From Thermoflavifilum sp. (GTDB taxonomy: Bacteria; Bacteroidota; Bacteroidia; Chitinophagales; Chitinophagaceae): a stretch of 64,000 nucleotides of DNA. Positions within the stretch are counted from its first letter, which is position 1. Each line of letters starts with the position of its first letter. The position numbers and the translations under genes were made by a program. Positions 1-10,396 of this stretch are shown one piece after another. The stretch lies in NCBI GenBank assembly GCA_023511875.1, contig JAIMAQ010000006.1:62001-126000 (forward strand), written 5' to 3'. The notes under the pieces were generated by a model. It had not been told where the DNA came from and searched no databases. It was given only the letters and a program-made list of their open reading frames with translations.

Positions 1-414
1 GGCAACACCAAAATCTCTCGGATCATCTACCTTTTTGATGCCCAGCATATTGGCCGGTGATTGTATGACTTCTTGCCAATTACATTCGCATATGGTATCG
101 CCCATGACGATGATCACTTCATCGTTTTGAACGATATCTTTGGCCAACCATACCGCATGCCCTACGCCTTCTCGATCGGTTTGATGTACAAAATGGCTAT
201 GTAAATGCGGATATTTCTCTTGGATATATGCCCGAATCTTTTCTCCCAGGTGCCCGGTAATGAAAATAAATTCACGCACACCAGCTTCATACAACGGATC
301 TATGATAAAATTCAGCAAAGGCTTGCCAGCAAGCGGAATCAAGGCTTTGGGCTGAGTATAAGTATGTGGCCGTAGCTTAGTACCCGCTCCGGCTACAGGA
401 ATAATGACTTTCAT
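1..414 (-). CDS. Sugar-phosphate nucleotidyltransferase, N-terminal part (cut by window edge)
   Basis: Only the first 138 codons are in the window; the gene runs off the left edge. The ATG is at 414-412. The start MKVIIPVAGAGTKLRP is the nucleotide-binding loop of the NTP_transferase family (GxGT, then K/R-L-x-P), followed by QPKALIPLAGKPLL with the conserved Lys-Pro and, near residue 107, IIVMGDT with the metal-binding Asp. The family joins a sugar-1-phosphate to an NTP to make a nucleotide sugar in the cytoplasm. The sugar and nucleotide cannot be told from this fragment; glucose-1-phosphate thymidylyl- and mannose-1-phosphate guanylyl-type enzymes both fit. It is divergent from glyA. Confidence 0.85.
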   Translation of the reverse strand, partial: MKVIIPVAGAGTKLRPHTYTQPKALIPLAGKPLLNFIIDPLYEAGVREFIFITGHLGEKIRAYIQEKYPHLHSHFVHQTDREGVGHAVWLAKDIVQNDEVIIVMGDTICECNWQEVIQSPANMLGIKKVDDPRDFGVA

Positions 415-541
415 AATAAATGTTTAATGATAAACATATTTCCCTCCGTACGTTAAAATAACGCGCTTGAATCTATTTTAGGTCGTGAAATTAACCATAA
501 ATCACGGGGCAGAAAATTCCTATCATAAACGATTTATGGTC

Positions 542-549
542 TATTTTTG
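542..549 (+). promoter_or_regulatory. Bacteroidota-type -7 box before glyA
   Basis: TATTTTTG matches the Bacteroidota primary sigma -7 consensus TAnnTTTG exactly. It ends 11 bases before the glyA ATG, which would give a very short leader. I see no clear -33 TTTG at the expected spacing. Confidence 0.4.
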
Positions 550-560
550 CGAAAAACATC

Positions 561-1844
561 ATGCTTCGCGACGAGCAAATCTTCCACATCATCCGCCAGG
601 AATTAGAACGCCAACGCAAAGGACTGGAATTAATTGCTTCAGAAAACTTCACCAGCCTGCAAGTGATGCAAGCGATGGGCCAGGTGATGACCAATAAATA
701 TGCAGAAGGATATCCTGGACACCGCTACTATGGCGGTTGCGAATATGTAGACCAAAGTGAACAGCTGGCTATCGACCGTGCTAAACAAATTTTTGGTGCA
801 GCATATGCCAATGTACAACCTCATTCTGGTGCGCAAGCCAATGCTGCCATCATGCTGGCTATACTACAACCCGGCGATAAAATCTTAGGACTCAACCTGA
901 GCATGGGAGGGCATCTTACCCATGGCTCACCCGTCAATTACTCTGGCCGTCTATACCATGCCTTGTTTTACGGTGTAGATCGGGAAACGGGAAGAGTAGA
1001 CTATGATCAACTCGAGCAAATAGCCCTTGCCGAAAAGCCCAAGCTCATCATCTGCGGAGCCTCGGCCTATAGCCGCGATTGGGACTATGCCCGCATTCGC
1101 CGAGTGGCCGATGAAATTGGGGCCTTCGTCATGGCCGATATTGCACATCCAGCCGGATTGATAGCGAAACAGCTCCTCCAATCACCTTTCGAGCATTGCC
1201 ATTTCATCACCACAACTACCCATAAAACCCTTCGCGGTCCAAGAGGAGGCATGATTCTCATGGGAAAAGATTTCGAAAATCCTTTTGGCATCAAAACCCC
1301 TAAAGGAGAAATCCGTATGATGAGCTCACTCATCGATGCGGCCGTGTTTCCTGGTATCCAAGGTGGCCCCTTAGAACACATCATCGCTGCTAAAGCCGTA
1401 GCCTTTTTTGAAGTCCTGACCGAATCTTTTACGGCTTATGCCCGCCAAATCATCGCCAACGCACAAGCCATGGCTAAGGCTTTCATAGACAAAGGCTATC
1501 ATATTGTTTCTGGCGGAACCGATAACCATCTGCTGCTCATCGATCTGCGCAATAAAAACATCACTGGTCGAAAAGCCGAACAAACCCTGGTAAAAGCCGA
1601 TATCACCGTCAATAAAAACATGGTGCCCTTTGATGATAAATCGCCTTTTGTGACTTCGGGCATCCGCATCGGTGTGCCGGCTATTACCACACGCGGCCTC
1701 AAAGAAGAACATATGCCCCAAATCGTGGAATGGATAGATGAACTGATTCGCCACCCGGATGATGAGCAAAGAATCACTTCCATTAAACTGGCCGTGAATC
1801 GGTTTATGGAACAATTTCCCCTTTATCCTGAATTGGGGCAATGA
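561..1844 (+). CDS. glyA: Serine hydroxymethyltransferase
   Basis: Cytoplasmic PLP enzyme that interconverts serine plus tetrahydrofolate with glycine plus 5,10-methylene-tetrahydrofolate, the main source of one-carbon units. The 427 residues cover the whole fold. The N-terminal [12 protein letters not shown] and [15 protein letters not shown] segments are diagnostic. The PLP Schiff-base lysine is K222 in [14 protein letters not shown]. After that, around residues 235-260, lies a short insertion before the conserved FPGIQGGP, a variation I associate with Bacteroidota homologues. The start at 561 gives the family's normal N terminus. It is monocistronic and convergent with the M20 amidohydrolase. 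Confidence 0.97.
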   Translation: MLRDEQIFHIIRQELERQRKGLELIASENFTSLQVMQAMGQVMTNKYAEGYPGHRYYGGCEYVDQSEQLAIDRAKQIFGAAYANVQPHSGAQANAAIMLAILQPGDKILGLNLSMGGHLTHGSPVNYSGRLYHALFYGVDRETGRVDYDQLEQIALAEKPKLIICGASAYSRDWDYARIRRVADEIGAFVMADIAHPAGLIAKQLLQSPFEHCHFITTTTHKTLRGPRGGMILMGKDFENPFGIKTPKGEIRMMSSLIDAAVFPGIQGGPLEHIIAAKAVAFFEVLTESFTAYARQIIANAQAMAKAFIDKGYHIVSGGTDNHLLLIDLRNKNITGRKAEQTLVKADITVNKNMVPFDDKSPFVTSGIRIGVPAITTRGLKEEHMPQIVEWIDELIRHPDDEQRITSIKLAVNRFMEQFPLYPELGQ

Positions 1845-2136
1845 TCGTTTCTTAACGATTCATTTCTGGCTATTTGTCCATAAGCCGGAATGCCTGCGCA
1901 ACTACGAGTGTGGATGTTTTGCTGTGTGAGGATTTCGGAGCTCATTTCATCAAACGACTTCCTGAACTGCATCTAGTGAGTTTTGTGCATCTAAAATTTA
2001 AAATAGATTTGGGATAAATAACAGCTTTCATACAGGGAACAACATCTAAAGCTCATTGCATAAGCATAGCTTACCTGTTCAGCAAGTCTGTTTGGCCCAT
2101 TGTATTGCTTATCTAAACCTTAAAACACCTGATGTT
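1845..2136. other. Intergenic region between convergent glyA and amidohydrolase genes
   Basis: This 292-base gap separates two converging genes. Its left end, with the glyA stop codon, can form a weak AT-rich hairpin (arms about 1840-1849 and 1854-1864, loop TCTT, one bulged base), but no T-tract follows, so I do not call it a firm terminator. I see no convincing small gene or RNA in the rest. Confidence 0.4.
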
Positions 2137-3333
2137 TCATACTTCTACGTTGGCGCCCAGCCAGGCCATGATGCCAGCACCTAATTCGATGGCATTTTCA
2201 TCGATATTGAATTGAGGCGTGTGTACCGTAGGGCCGATGCCTTTATCGGGCGGTGCTACACCCAGCCGGAAAAAACAAGCGGGAATCACTTGCGAGTAAA
2301 ACGCAAAGTCTTCGGCGCCCATGCGAGCATCCACTTCTTTGACATGCTCAGGATCTACATAAGCTTCTGCTAATTGGCGTGCCCGCTGCGTCAGCTGCGC
2401 ATCGTTGATCAAGCAGGGATAACCCACAGGGATCTCTACTTCGGCCTGGGAGCCCATAGCTGTAGCCGTATGCTCAATCGTTTGCCGAATCAAATTATGT
2501 GCTCGAAACCGCCACTCTTCATTCATCGCCCTAAAAGTCCCCAATAACTTCACTTCCGTAGGAATCACATTGGTCGTATACCCGCCATTGAATGCACAAA
2601 TCGAGAGTACCGATGGAGAAAAAGGATCTTTATGCCGACTGATGACCTGCTGTAGAGATACGACTACCTGTGAAGCGGCCAAGATGGTATCGGTAGTGAG
2701 ATGAGGGGAAGCGGCGTGGCCACCTTTCCCTTTAATAGTGATGTAAATCTCGTCGGCCGAAGCCATACTAATGCCGCTGCGAAAACCCAGGTACCCTACA
2801 GGCAATTCAGGATGCACGTGTAGCCCTAAAATGCCCGACGGACGAGGATTTTCCAGCGCTCCATCGCGAATCATGAGACTGGCACCCCCAGGATGCTTTT
2901 CTTCTCCTGGTTGAAAAATCAATTTCACGGTTCCTTTCCATTCGTGGCGCAGCTGCTGAAGAATATAAGCCGCGCCTAGCAAGCAAGTAGTATGCACGTC
3001 GTGCCCACATGCATGCATCACGCCAGGATGTTGCGAGCGATAGGGTACATCATTGGCTTCTTCAATAGGCAAGGCATCTATATCGGCCCTTAAGGCTATG
3101 ATACGCGAGCCTGGGTCGCGCCCTTCGATCAATGCCACCACACCCGTACCCGCCACTGGAGCTCGAAACGAAATGCCCCAGCTGCGAAGTTTATCGATAA
3201 TAAATTGCATGGTTTGGTGTTCCTGAAAAGACAATTCGGGATGCTGATGCAAATGATGCCGTATGCTTATCAGCTCGGGATAAATGCTTTTCGCAAAAGT
3301 TTTAATTTGATCCAACATATGAATAGTGTTCAA
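2137..3333 (-). CDS. M20 family amidohydrolase (N-acyl amino acid / hippurate hydrolase type)
   Basis: Metal-dependent hydrolase of the M20D group (amidohydrolase/AbgB/HipO-like), expected to cleave N-acyl amino acids or related amides in the cytoplasm. In 398 residues it shows the family landmarks: HHLHQHPELSFQE near residue 26, LRADIDALPI near 81, the metal-binding MHACGHDVHT with C109 and H111, the GEEKHPGG catalytic/metal segment near 147, and near the C terminus MGAEDFAFY and a final metal His in VHTPQFN. It is the last gene of a leftward operon (secA, deoC, SPOR protein, this gene) and its start overlaps the SPOR stop by 4 bases, which suggests translational coupling. The exact substrate is unknown. 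Confidence 0.9.
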   Translation of the reverse strand: MNTIHMLDQIKTFAKSIYPELISIRHHLHQHPELSFQEHQTMQFIIDKLRSWGISFRAPVAGTGVVALIEGRDPGSRIIALRADIDALPIEEANDVPYRSQHPGVMHACGHDVHTTCLLGAAYILQQLRHEWKGTVKLIFQPGEEKHPGGASLMIRDGALENPRPSGILGLHVHPELPVGYLGFRSGISMASADEIYITIKGKGGHAASPHLTTDTILAASQVVVSLQQVISRHKDPFSPSVLSICAFNGGYTTNVIPTEVKLLGTFRAMNEEWRFRAHNLIRQTIEHTATAMGSQAEVEIPVGYPCLINDAQLTQRARQLAEAYVDPEHVKEVDARMGAEDFAFYSQVIPACFFRLGVAPPDKGIGPTVHTPQFNIDENAIELGAGIMAWLGANVEV

Positions 3334-3791
3334 TGACGGGTAGGTAAAAGTGCTTCTGCATCAATCATGTCGGGCACAATAAAAACCCCAAAAGGGAAAA
3401 TCTCACGCAAGCTATCGCGCAAAGGCTTCGCATCGTCTTCATTCAAGAAATCTCCAATTCGTACCCGAAAATAAGGAGCATGATATTGGAGATAAGCTCG
3501 ATATTGTGGAAAGCGTTGCAACAGCAAGGCTCTCACCTGGTTGGCTTTTTCGCGATCATCAGTACTGATTACTTGTACACGATAGCCCTTGTGGTAACGA
3601 TAGATAAAAAAATTATACTGCCGGTACAGATGAGTCAGCTGGGTTAAACTACTGTCTTGCACCCATTGTATGGTGGGTGTTGCTGGAGATGGCTGAGCTT
3701 CGGCCAAATGAGTAAACATGGTCATCACCAGGCCTGTGCATAGTAAACAACAAATGAGCTGGGAGATGCGATACTGAAATACGAGCTGCAT
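3330..3791 (-). CDS. Exported SPOR-domain protein
   Basis: A 153-residue protein with an N-terminal signal sequence (hydrophobic residues about 10-32, likely cleaved after AEA). From about residue 68 to the end it has a SPOR-like repeat pair (YRVQVISTDDREKANQ... then YFRVRIGDFLNEDDA), the beta-alpha fold that binds denuded glycan strands of peptidoglycan. It should therefore be periplasmic and may touch the cell wall. It lies 9 bases downstream of deoC and overlaps the amidohydrolase start by 4 bases. Small SPOR proteins of this type are common in Bacteroidota but their individual roles are mostly unknown. Confidence 0.75.
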   Translation of the reverse strand: MQLVFQYRISQLICCLLCTGLVMTMFTHLAEAQPSPATPTIQWVQDSSLTQLTHLYRQYNFFIYRYHKGYRVQVISTDDREKANQVRALLLQRFPQYRAYLQYHAPYFRVRIGDFLNEDDAKPLRDSLREIFPFGVFIVPDMIDAEALLPTRH

Positions 3792-3800
3792 GGAGCAAAT

Positions 3801-4499
3801 TTACACTTGTTGAAGTGCTTCTTGCACAATGGTTACTCCTGCACTACAGCCAATTCGTGTAGCACCTGCTTCGATAAAAGCTTTTGCCTGGTTATAATGC
3901 CGGATGCCGCCCGAGGCTTTGATGTGGATATGGGATGGCAATAATGTGCACATAAGCTTCACCGCCTCGAGGCTTGCTCCTTTTTCGGCGAATCCAGTAG
4001 ATGTTTTTAAAAAATCTATTGGATACTGCTGGTATAAGTCGCAGCAATAATGAATTTGCTCGTCTGATAAGATGCCCGATTCAATGATAAGTTTCAAGAT
4101 CTTATTGGAAGCATGCACTTCTGGCAAAATAGTTTCGATTTCCTTACGCAGGGTTTGTTCATCTCCCGTAAATAAGGCAGCCAGGTTAATGACCATATCG
4201 AGTTCATCGGCTCCGTTAGCTATTGCCGATCGAGTTTCAGTGAGTTTAGTTTCTATCTGGGCATAGCCCAGGGGGAAACCCACGACTGTAGCTAGTTTCA
4301 CTGATGAGCCTTCTAGCTGTTGCTTTGCATAGGCCACATAATAGGGCGGCACGCATACTGCCGCAAAGCGGTACTGAAGCGCTTCTGCACATAGGCGAGC
4401 AATATCTGCCCGGGTAGCGGTAGGCTTTAGTAGGGTATGATCAATAAAAGAAGCAATAGCTATGGGCACGGATAAATGATTTTTAGGCTTCACGTCCAT
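3801..4499 (-). CDS. deoC: Deoxyribose-phosphate aldolase
   Basis: Class I aldolase that splits 2-deoxy-D-ribose-5-phosphate into glyceraldehyde-3-phosphate and acetaldehyde in deoxynucleoside catabolism. The Schiff-base lysine is in FLKTSTGF and the second active-site lysine in IKASGGIR; the phosphate-binding [10 protein letters not shown] is at the C terminus. An upstream in-frame start at 4553 would put 70 bases inside secA; I chose the ATG at 4499 (MDVKPKNHL..., 232 residues), which gives the usual N terminus ahead of [14 protein letters not shown]. It overlaps the secA stop by 17 bases and is co-transcribed with it. Confidence 0.94.
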   Translation of the reverse strand: MDVKPKNHLSVPIAIASFIDHTLLKPTATRADIARLCAEALQYRFAAVCVPPYYVAYAKQQLEGSSVKLATVVGFPLGYAQIETKLTETRSAIANGADELDMVINLAALFTGDEQTLRKEIETILPEVHASNKILKLIIESGILSDEQIHYCCDLYQQYPIDFLKTSTGFAEKGASLEAVKLMCTLLPSHIHIKASGGIRHYNQAKAFIEAGATRIGCSAGVTIVQEALQQV

Positions 4500-7400
4500 G
4501 ACAATGTTTGTATTTTTTCCCACTGCCACACGGACAGGGATCGTTACGGCCAATTTTAGGCCCTACCCTTACGGGTTCATGTTTTACCGGTTCACCATTG
4601 GTTACCAGTTCGCCTTCATCATTCACATATTGCTGGCCATATTGTTCTTTGGAGGTCCGCATTCGGCTCATATCGGTACGTTGCTCATGTCCTTCACGAA
4701 TAGCTTGGCGATGCTGCTGTTGGCCTTCGGCGATGGGTAATGCGGCCCTGCACAGGAACGAAACAATTTCTTGGTGTGTTTCACTATCCATTTGTTTGAA
4801 CAAATTAAAGGCCTCCATCTTGTAAATCACCAATGGGTCTTTTTGTTCGTATACTGCACTTTGTACGGATTGTTTCAAATCATCCATAGCCCGCAGATGT
4901 TCTTTCCAGGCTTCGTCGATCAATGCCAGAAAAGTGTTTTTTTCTAACGCATGGATAAGCTCTTGCCCTCGAGTATCGATAATTTTCTTCAGGTTAGCTA
5001 CAATATTGAGGCCTTTTTTGCCGTCGGTAAAAGGAATGGCGATGTTTTCGATGCGATCTCCTTGCTCTTTGTAGATTTGTTCTACTACGGGGTAGACCTG
5101 CTGGATGAGTGCTTGCTTATGCTGTTGATAGTGTTTAACGATTTCTTGGTAAAGCTTTTCGGTGAGCTCGCGTTCATCAATTTCTTCTAATTCCTCTGGT
5201 GTGATAGCCGTTTCAAATCCAAAGAGCTTAATGATTTCCAGGGTAAATTCCTCGTGGTTGTTTTCGTTTTTATGGCGAATGATGAGGTTTTGGGCAGTAT
5301 CATAAAAGGCATTGTCTAGGTCTACGGCTAAGCGATCGCCATACAAGGCATGGTTACGTTTGGTGTAGATGATGTTGCGTTGTTTGTTCATCACATCATC
5401 GTATTCGAGCAGGCGTTTGCGAATACCGAAGTTGTTTTCTTCTACCTTTTTCTGGGCTCGTTCGATAGATTTCGTGATCATGCTATGTTGGATCACTTCG
5501 CCTTCTTTGTATCCCATTTTATCCATGAGAGCGGCTATACGATCGGAGCCAAACATGCGCATCAGATCGTCTTCGAGTGATACAAAAAATTGAGAAGTTC
5601 CCGGATCACCCTGGCGACCCGCACGTCCACGCAGCTGATTATCGATCCTGCGGCTCTCGTGTCGTTCGGTACCAATGATAGCCAATCCGCCGGCTTCTTT
5701 CACACCTGGTCCCAGCTTGATATCGGTACCACGTCCGGCCATGTTGGTGGCGATAGTGACTTTACCAGCCAGTCCGGCTTCGGCGATGATCTGGGCTTCA
5801 CGTTGATGTTGTTTGGCATTCAATACATTGTGTGGAATCTTTTTCTGAGTAAGCATTCGGCTCAGTAATTCCGAAACTTCCACCGATGTAGTACCCACCA
5901 ACACGGGGCGACCCGCATTGCGTAAGCGTTCAATTTCCTCGATCACTGCCCGATATTTTTCGCGCTTGGTTTTATAGACCAGATCTTGAAAGTCTTGCCT
6001 GATCATGGGTTTATTGGTGGGAATGATCGAAACGTCGAGCTTATAGATTTCCCAGAACTCTGTGGCTTCTGTTGCAGCTGTACCGGTCATGCCGGCCAGC
6101 TTGTGGTACATGCGGAAATAGTTTTGTAAGGTAATGGTGGCGAAAGTTTGGGTAGCGGCTTCTACTTTAACATTTTCTTTGGCTTCGATGGCCTGATGTA
6201 AACCTTCTGAATACCTGCGGCCTTCAAGGATTCGACCTGTTTGTTCGTCAACGATCTTCACTTTGCCATCGATAACCACATAATCGACATCACGCTCAAA
6301 CAAGGTATAGGCTCGCAAGAGCTGTTGCACAGTATGGATGCGTTCGGCCTTAATGGCAAAGTCGCGCATCAGCTCATCTTTTTTCTGCAGCTTTTCTTCC
6401 GGGCTAAGCGAAGAATTTTCGAGTTCGGCGATCTGGGCACCAATATCGGGTAGTACAAAAAAGTTAGGATCTTCACCTGCGCGGGTAATTTCATGAATAC
6501 CTTTATCGGTTAATTCTACGATGTTGTTTTTTTCATCGATCACAAAATACAACTCTTCATCTACCAAAGGCATTTCCTTTTGCTGATCGGCCATGTAATG
6601 GTTTTCGGCTTTTTGCAGGATCACCTTGATGCCCGTTTCGCTCAAGTATTTGATGAGTGCACTGTTTTTAGGTAAACCTCGATAGGCTCGCAACAAGGCC
6701 AATCCGCCAGTGCGGTAATCATCTTTGCCTTCAGCGATGAGTTTCTTGGCTTCATTGAGGAATTTGTTGACCACTTTTTTCTGCAATTCCACGAGCCGCT
6801 CTACACGCGGTTTAAGCTCATAAAATTGTTGTTCCTCGCCCTGAGGTACAGGGCCGGAGATGATAAGCGGTGTTCGAGCATCGTCGATTAATACGCTATC
6901 GACTTCGTCTACGATAGCGTAATGGTGCTTGCGCTGAACGATTTCATCTACACTGTGCACCATGTTGTCGCGCAGGTAGTCAAACCCAAATTCATTATTG
7001 GTGCCGTAGGTGATATCGGCAAGATAAGCTTGCCGGCGTTGAGGAGTGCTAGGCTCGTATTTATCAATGCAATCGACAGTGATGCCTAAAAATTCAAACA
7101 GGGGTGCATTCCATTCCTGGTCGCGGCGAGCTAGGTAATCGTTTACCGTAACGATGTGTACGCCTTCCCCTGCCAACGCATTTAAGTAGGCAGGCAAAGT
7201 AGCTACAAGGGTCTTTCCTTCACCCGTAGCCATTTCTGCAATCTTGCCCTGATGCAATACTACTCCACCAATAAGCTGCACATCAAAAAATATCATATCC
7301 CATCTCACAAGATTACCTGCAGCCTCCCAAGTAGTAGTATATACCACCTCATCGCCTTCAATCCGAATGTATTTTTTCTGAGTAGCCAACCGACGATCTA

Positions 7401-7806
7401 AATCGGTAGCTCGTGCTCGGATCTCTTCCTGGGTAGCAAACCGACGAGTGGTTTCTTTCATCACGGCAAAAGCTTCGGGAAGAATTTCGTTGAGCACTTC
7501 TTCAATTTGCTCATCGCGATCTTTTTTCAACTTATCTACTTGCTGATACAGCGCATCTTTTTCGGCAATAGCATCTTCGGGCAAGGCTTCTGCTTGCTGT
7601 TGTACTTCGCGAATTTGCGCATCAATATCGGCAAGATATTCCTGGATTCGTTGTTTGAATGCTTGCGTCTTTGCTCGTAACTCGTCGTTACTCAGGCTAC
7701 TCAGCTCTTCGTAAATCTGGTTGATTTGTTCAACTATGGGAAGGATATGTTTGACGTCACGTTCAAACTTGTTCCCTCCAAATAATTTGGTTAATAAACC
7801 GATCAT
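4483..7806 (-). CDS. secA: Preprotein translocase ATPase SecA
   Basis: Motor ATPase that pushes unfolded preproteins through SecYEG. Motifs in order: Walker A-type MATGEGKT near residue 195, [19 protein letters not shown] (DEAD-like box, then preprotein cross-linking domain), a region near 340-450 longer than in E. coli, [11 protein letters not shown] and [12 protein letters not shown] of NBD2, the helical scaffold/wing regions, and a C-terminal zinc-binding tail [15 protein letters not shown]. At 1107 residues it is about 200 longer than E. coli SecA, the usual size in Bacteroidota. The start at 7806 gives the normal [17 protein letters not shown] opening. It is first gene of the secA-deoC-SPOR-amidohydrolase run. 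Confidence 0.98.
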   Translation of the reverse strand: MIGLLTKLFGGNKFERDVKHILPIVEQINQIYEELSSLSNDELRAKTQAFKQRIQEYLADIDAQIREVQQQAEALPEDAIAEKDALYQQVDKLKKDRDEQIEEVLNEILPEAFAVMKETTRRFATQEEIRARATDLDRRLATQKKYIRIEGDEVVYTTTWEAAGNLVRWDMIFFDVQLIGGVVLHQGKIAEMATGEGKTLVATLPAYLNALAGEGVHIVTVNDYLARRDQEWNAPLFEFLGITVDCIDKYEPSTPQRRQAYLADITYGTNNEFGFDYLRDNMVHSVDEIVQRKHHYAIVDEVDSVLIDDARTPLIISGPVPQGEEQQFYELKPRVERLVELQKKVVNKFLNEAKKLIAEGKDDYRTGGLALLRAYRGLPKNSALIKYLSETGIKVILQKAENHYMADQQKEMPLVDEELYFVIDEKNNIVELTDKGIHEITRAGEDPNFFVLPDIGAQIAELENSSLSPEEKLQKKDELMRDFAIKAERIHTVQQLLRAYTLFERDVDYVVIDGKVKIVDEQTGRILEGRRYSEGLHQAIEAKENVKVEAATQTFATITLQNYFRMYHKLAGMTGTAATEATEFWEIYKLDVSIIPTNKPMIRQDFQDLVYKTKREKYRAVIEEIERLRNAGRPVLVGTTSVEVSELLSRMLTQKKIPHNVLNAKQHQREAQIIAEAGLAGKVTIATNMAGRGTDIKLGPGVKEAGGLAIIGTERHESRRIDNQLRGRAGRQGDPGTSQFFVSLEDDLMRMFGSDRIAALMDKMGYKEGEVIQHSMITKSIERAQKKVEENNFGIRKRLLEYDDVMNKQRNIIYTKRNHALYGDRLAVDLDNAFYDTAQNLIIRHKNENNHEEFTLEIIKLFGFETAITPEELEEIDERELTEKLYQEIVKHYQQHKQALIQQVYPVVEQIYKEQGDRIENIAIPFTDGKKGLNIVANLKKIIDTRGQELIHALEKNTFLALIDEAWKEHLRAMDDLKQSVQSAVYEQKDPLVIYKMEAFNLFKQMDSETHQEIVSFLCRAALPIAEGQQQHRQAIREGHEQRTDMSRMRTSKEQYGQQYVNDEGELVTNGEPVKHEPVRVGPKIGRNDPCPCGSGKKYKHCHGREA

Positions 7807-8124
7807 GACAATAAAAAATTAATTTTGGTTGAAAGCGTTCATTGCCGTTTATAGATTGCAACAATTGTACTGACTTGCGCTTTATGCCGAACTGGCATTC
7901 ATGACCTGTAAAGTTACGCAGATTTTTGGGTCTGGCCGACCAAGGAATGTCAAAACAACGTGAAGGTTTCATATAACAGCTAGCAAAATTTGCCCAGGAA
8001 TATTGGGTTTTCCATCATTTTTTATCAAGTTTGTGCCCAGCATCATTCATATGATGAAAGGCTTGAAACATACTAAGGCATGAAAGTTCAAGCAGGATAA
8101 GTTCTATCTAATCTTTATCACAAA
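7807..8124. promoter_or_regulatory. Divergent intergenic region between secA and the Gfo/Idh cassette
   Basis: This 318-base region must hold both promoters. On the minus strand, 7911-7918 reads TAACTTTA, one base off the TAnnTTTG box, about 105 bases before secA. Toward the rightward cassette there is an imperfect palindrome CATCATTCATATGATG at 8041-8056 and, next to it, GCTTGAA (8061-8067) facing TTCAAGC (8087-8093). Either could be an operator for the sugar cassette at 8125; this is inference. A 69-codon minus-strand reading frame across 7763-7972 overlaps the secA start and has no recognisable features. Confidence 0.35.
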
Positions 8125-9291
8125 ATGTATTTGCAAATGAAAAACAGAAAGTTACGCATGGGCATGGTGGGCGGCGGACAGGGAGCCTTCATCGGAGCCG
8201 TTCACCGAATAGCTGCTCGTATGGATGGCTTGATTGAATTGGTTTGCGGAGCTTTTAGCAGTGATCCTGCCAAATCAAAAGCCACAGGTGAATCGCTATT
8301 CTTGCCTCCAGACCGTGTGTATGGCAATTTTGAAGAAATGATCAATCGCGAAGCCCAACTACCAGCAGGCGAACGAATGGATTTTGTATCGATCGTCACT
8401 CCCAATCACATGCATTTCGCCCCCGCTAAAGCCGCCCTGGAAAAAGGGTTTCATGTGGTGCTCGACAAGCCCATGACCTTCAACCTTCAAGAAGCTCAAG
8501 AATTAGAAAAAATTGTGCGGCAAACGGGTTTGTTGTTGTGCCTTACACACACGTACACGGGATATCCTATGGTGAAAGAGGCCCGGCAGATTGTTGCCTC
8601 TGGCCGTTTGGGAAACATCAGAAAAGTATACGTGGAATACCCTCAGGGCTGGCTAAGCGAACCTTTAGAAGGAACTGATAACAAACAAGCTAATTGGCGT
8701 ACCGATCCCAGTAAAAGCGGCATAGCAGGCTGCATGGGCGATATAGGTACGCATGCATTTAACTTGGCTGAATATGTGACCGGGTTACAGGTAACCCGCC
8801 TGTGTGCGCAAATCAATACAGTAGTGCCCGGCAGAAGACTCGACGACGATGGAGCCGTATTGTTAGAATTCAATAATGGGGCTACAGGTGTGCTTATGGC
8901 TTCGCAAATCGCTGCTGGAGAGGAAAACTGCTTGAAAATACGTGTCTACGGGGAAAAAGGTGGGCTGGAATGGAAACAAGATGAGGCCAATAGTCTTTGG
9001 CTAAAATGGTTGCATGAGCCTGCCCAATTGCTACGTACTGGTGGGCCTGGGCTCTCTGCACTGGCTCAACACAATACTCGCGTTCCAGCAGGCCACCCCG
9101 AAGGTTATCTCGAAGCTTTTGCCAATTTATATCGCAATTTCGCCCTTACTTTGCAGGCACACCTCAATGGCGAAAAACCACGTGAGGAATGGCTCGACTT
9201 TCCAGGCGTAGAAGAGGGCGTTAGGGGTATGCAATTCATTGAACGGGTGATTGCCTCTGGTAAAAGCACTGAAAAATGGATAGAATTTTAA
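8125..9291 (+). CDS. Gfo/Idh/MocA family NAD(P)-dependent oxidoreductase
   Basis: A 388-residue dehydrogenase of the glucose-fructose oxidoreductase / inositol dehydrogenase family. The Rossmann start GMVGGGQGAFIGAVHR is near residue 13, the family EKP motif appears as DKPMTF near 115, and the GCMGDIGTHAFNLAEYVTG segment carries the catalytic Asp/His region. There is no Tat or Sec signal, so it should act in the cytoplasm. The start could be 8125 or the second ATG at 8137. Known relatives oxidise sugar ring hydroxyls. Together with the next two genes it fits a 3-keto-glycoside pathway, but the substrate is inferred, not shown. Confidence 0.88.
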   Translation: MYLQMKNRKLRMGMVGGGQGAFIGAVHRIAARMDGLIELVCGAFSSDPAKSKATGESLFLPPDRVYGNFEEMINREAQLPAGERMDFVSIVTPNHMHFAPAKAALEKGFHVVLDKPMTFNLQEAQELEKIVRQTGLLLCLTHTYTGYPMVKEARQIVASGRLGNIRKVYVEYPQGWLSEPLEGTDNKQANWRTDPSKSGIAGCMGDIGTHAFNLAEYVTGLQVTRLCAQINTVVPGRRLDDDGAVLLEFNNGATGVLMASQIAAGEENCLKIRVYGEKGGLEWKQDEANSLWLKWLHEPAQLLRTGGPGLSALAQHNTRVPAGHPEGYLEAFANLYRNFALTLQAHLNGEKPREEWLDFPGVEEGVRGMQFIERVIASGKSTEKWIEF

Positions 9292-9301
9292 ATCACATCA
9301 T

Positions 9302-10357
9302 ATGAAAACAATTAAAGGTCCCGCCATATTCCTGGCTCAGTTCATGAGCGATAACCCTCCCTTCAACAATTTGCCCAATATTTGCCGTTGGGCGGCTTCC
9401 TTAGGCTACAAAGGTGTGCAAATTCCTACCTGGGATAGCCGCCTGATAGACCTGCAAAAAGCCGCTGAGAGTAAAACTTATGCCGATGAAATCAAAGGCA
9501 TCGTGCAGGAAGCCGGGCTGGAAATCACCGAACTCAGTACCCATCTCCAGGGGCAGTTGATTGCCGTTCATCCAGCATATGATGAACTGTTTGACAATTT
9601 TGCCCCCTCTGCTTATCGCCACAACCCCAAAGCCCGCACCGAATGGGCTATTCAACAGCTGAAATACGCTGCTATGGCAAGTCGCCATCTAGGACTTACT
9701 GCTCATGCTACTTTTAGCGGCGCTTTGCTTTGGCACACCGTTTATCCTTGGCCGCAACGCCCAGCAGGCTTGGTTAAACAGGGCTTTCAAGAACTGGCTC
9801 GCCGTTGGTTACCTATTTTAAATTTTTTTGATAGCCAAGGGATCGATGTGTGTTATGAAATTCACCCGGGTGAAGACTTGCACGATGGGGTTACCTATGA
9901 ACGCTTTCTAGAAGCTACTGGCCATCATCCTCGTGCATGCCTGCTATATGATCCCAGCCATTTTGTACTTCAATGCTTAGACTACTTGGAATACATCGAT
10001 ATCTACCATGAAAAAATCAAGATGTTTCACGTAAAAGATGCTGAATTTAATCCCACTGGGCGCAGCGGAGTGTATGGGGGTTATCAAGATTGGATTGATC
10101 GCCCCGGACGCTTTCGTTCTTTAGGTGATGGTCAGGTAAATTTTAAAGCCATATTTAGTAAGCTGGCTCAATATGATTTCCCGGGTTGGGCGGTATTGGA
10201 ATGGGAATGTTGTTTGAAGCATCCAGAAGATGGAGCACGAGAAGGGGCAGAGTTTATTCGCAAACATATTATTCACGTAACCGACAAAGCCTTTGATGAT
10301 TTTGCAGGTGCTGGTGCCGATGAGCAGCTCAATAAAAAAATATTGGGCATTGATTAA
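9302..10357 (+). CDS. Sugar phosphate isomerase/epimerase family (xylose isomerase-like TIM barrel)
   Basis: A 351-residue AP-endonuclease-2/xylose-isomerase-like TIM barrel. The expected metal ligands are visible in order: Glu in CYEIHPGED (about residue 182), Asp-x-x-His in YDPSHF (about 218), His in FHVKDAEF (about 240), and a late Glu in VLEWECC (about 300). Members isomerise or epimerise sugars and keto-sugars or act on cyclitols. It starts 10 bases after the Gfo/Idh stop and is clearly in the same operon. The combination suggests it handles the keto-sugar made by that dehydrogenase. No signal peptide; cytoplasmic. Confidence 0.87.
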   Translation: MKTIKGPAIFLAQFMSDNPPFNNLPNICRWAASLGYKGVQIPTWDSRLIDLQKAAESKTYADEIKGIVQEAGLEITELSTHLQGQLIAVHPAYDELFDNFAPSAYRHNPKARTEWAIQQLKYAAMASRHLGLTAHATFSGALLWHTVYPWPQRPAGLVKQGFQELARRWLPILNFFDSQGIDVCYEIHPGEDLHDGVTYERFLEATGHHPRACLLYDPSHFVLQCLDYLEYIDIYHEKIKMFHVKDAEFNPTGRSGVYGGYQDWIDRPGRFRSLGDGQVNFKAIFSKLAQYDFPGWAVLEWECCLKHPEDGAREGAEFIRKHIIHVTDKAFDDFAGAGADEQLNKKILGID

Positions 10358-10396
10358 CCATTTCATTTATTTAATCTAGTATTTAAAACTTTCATT

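Noticed and set aside
1371..1841. 156-codon minus-strand open frame inside glyA
   Set aside because: Antisense to the serine hydroxymethyltransferase coding region and without recognisable domain or promoter.
1880..2018. Short open stretches that look like a decayed gene between glyA and the amidohydrolase
   Set aside because: No start codon context, frame changes needed, and the translated pieces resemble no family closely enough.
4500..4553. Extended N terminus for deoC
   Set aside because: It would lie wholly inside the secA zinc-tail coding region and adds residues not seen in the aldolase family; 4499 is preferred.
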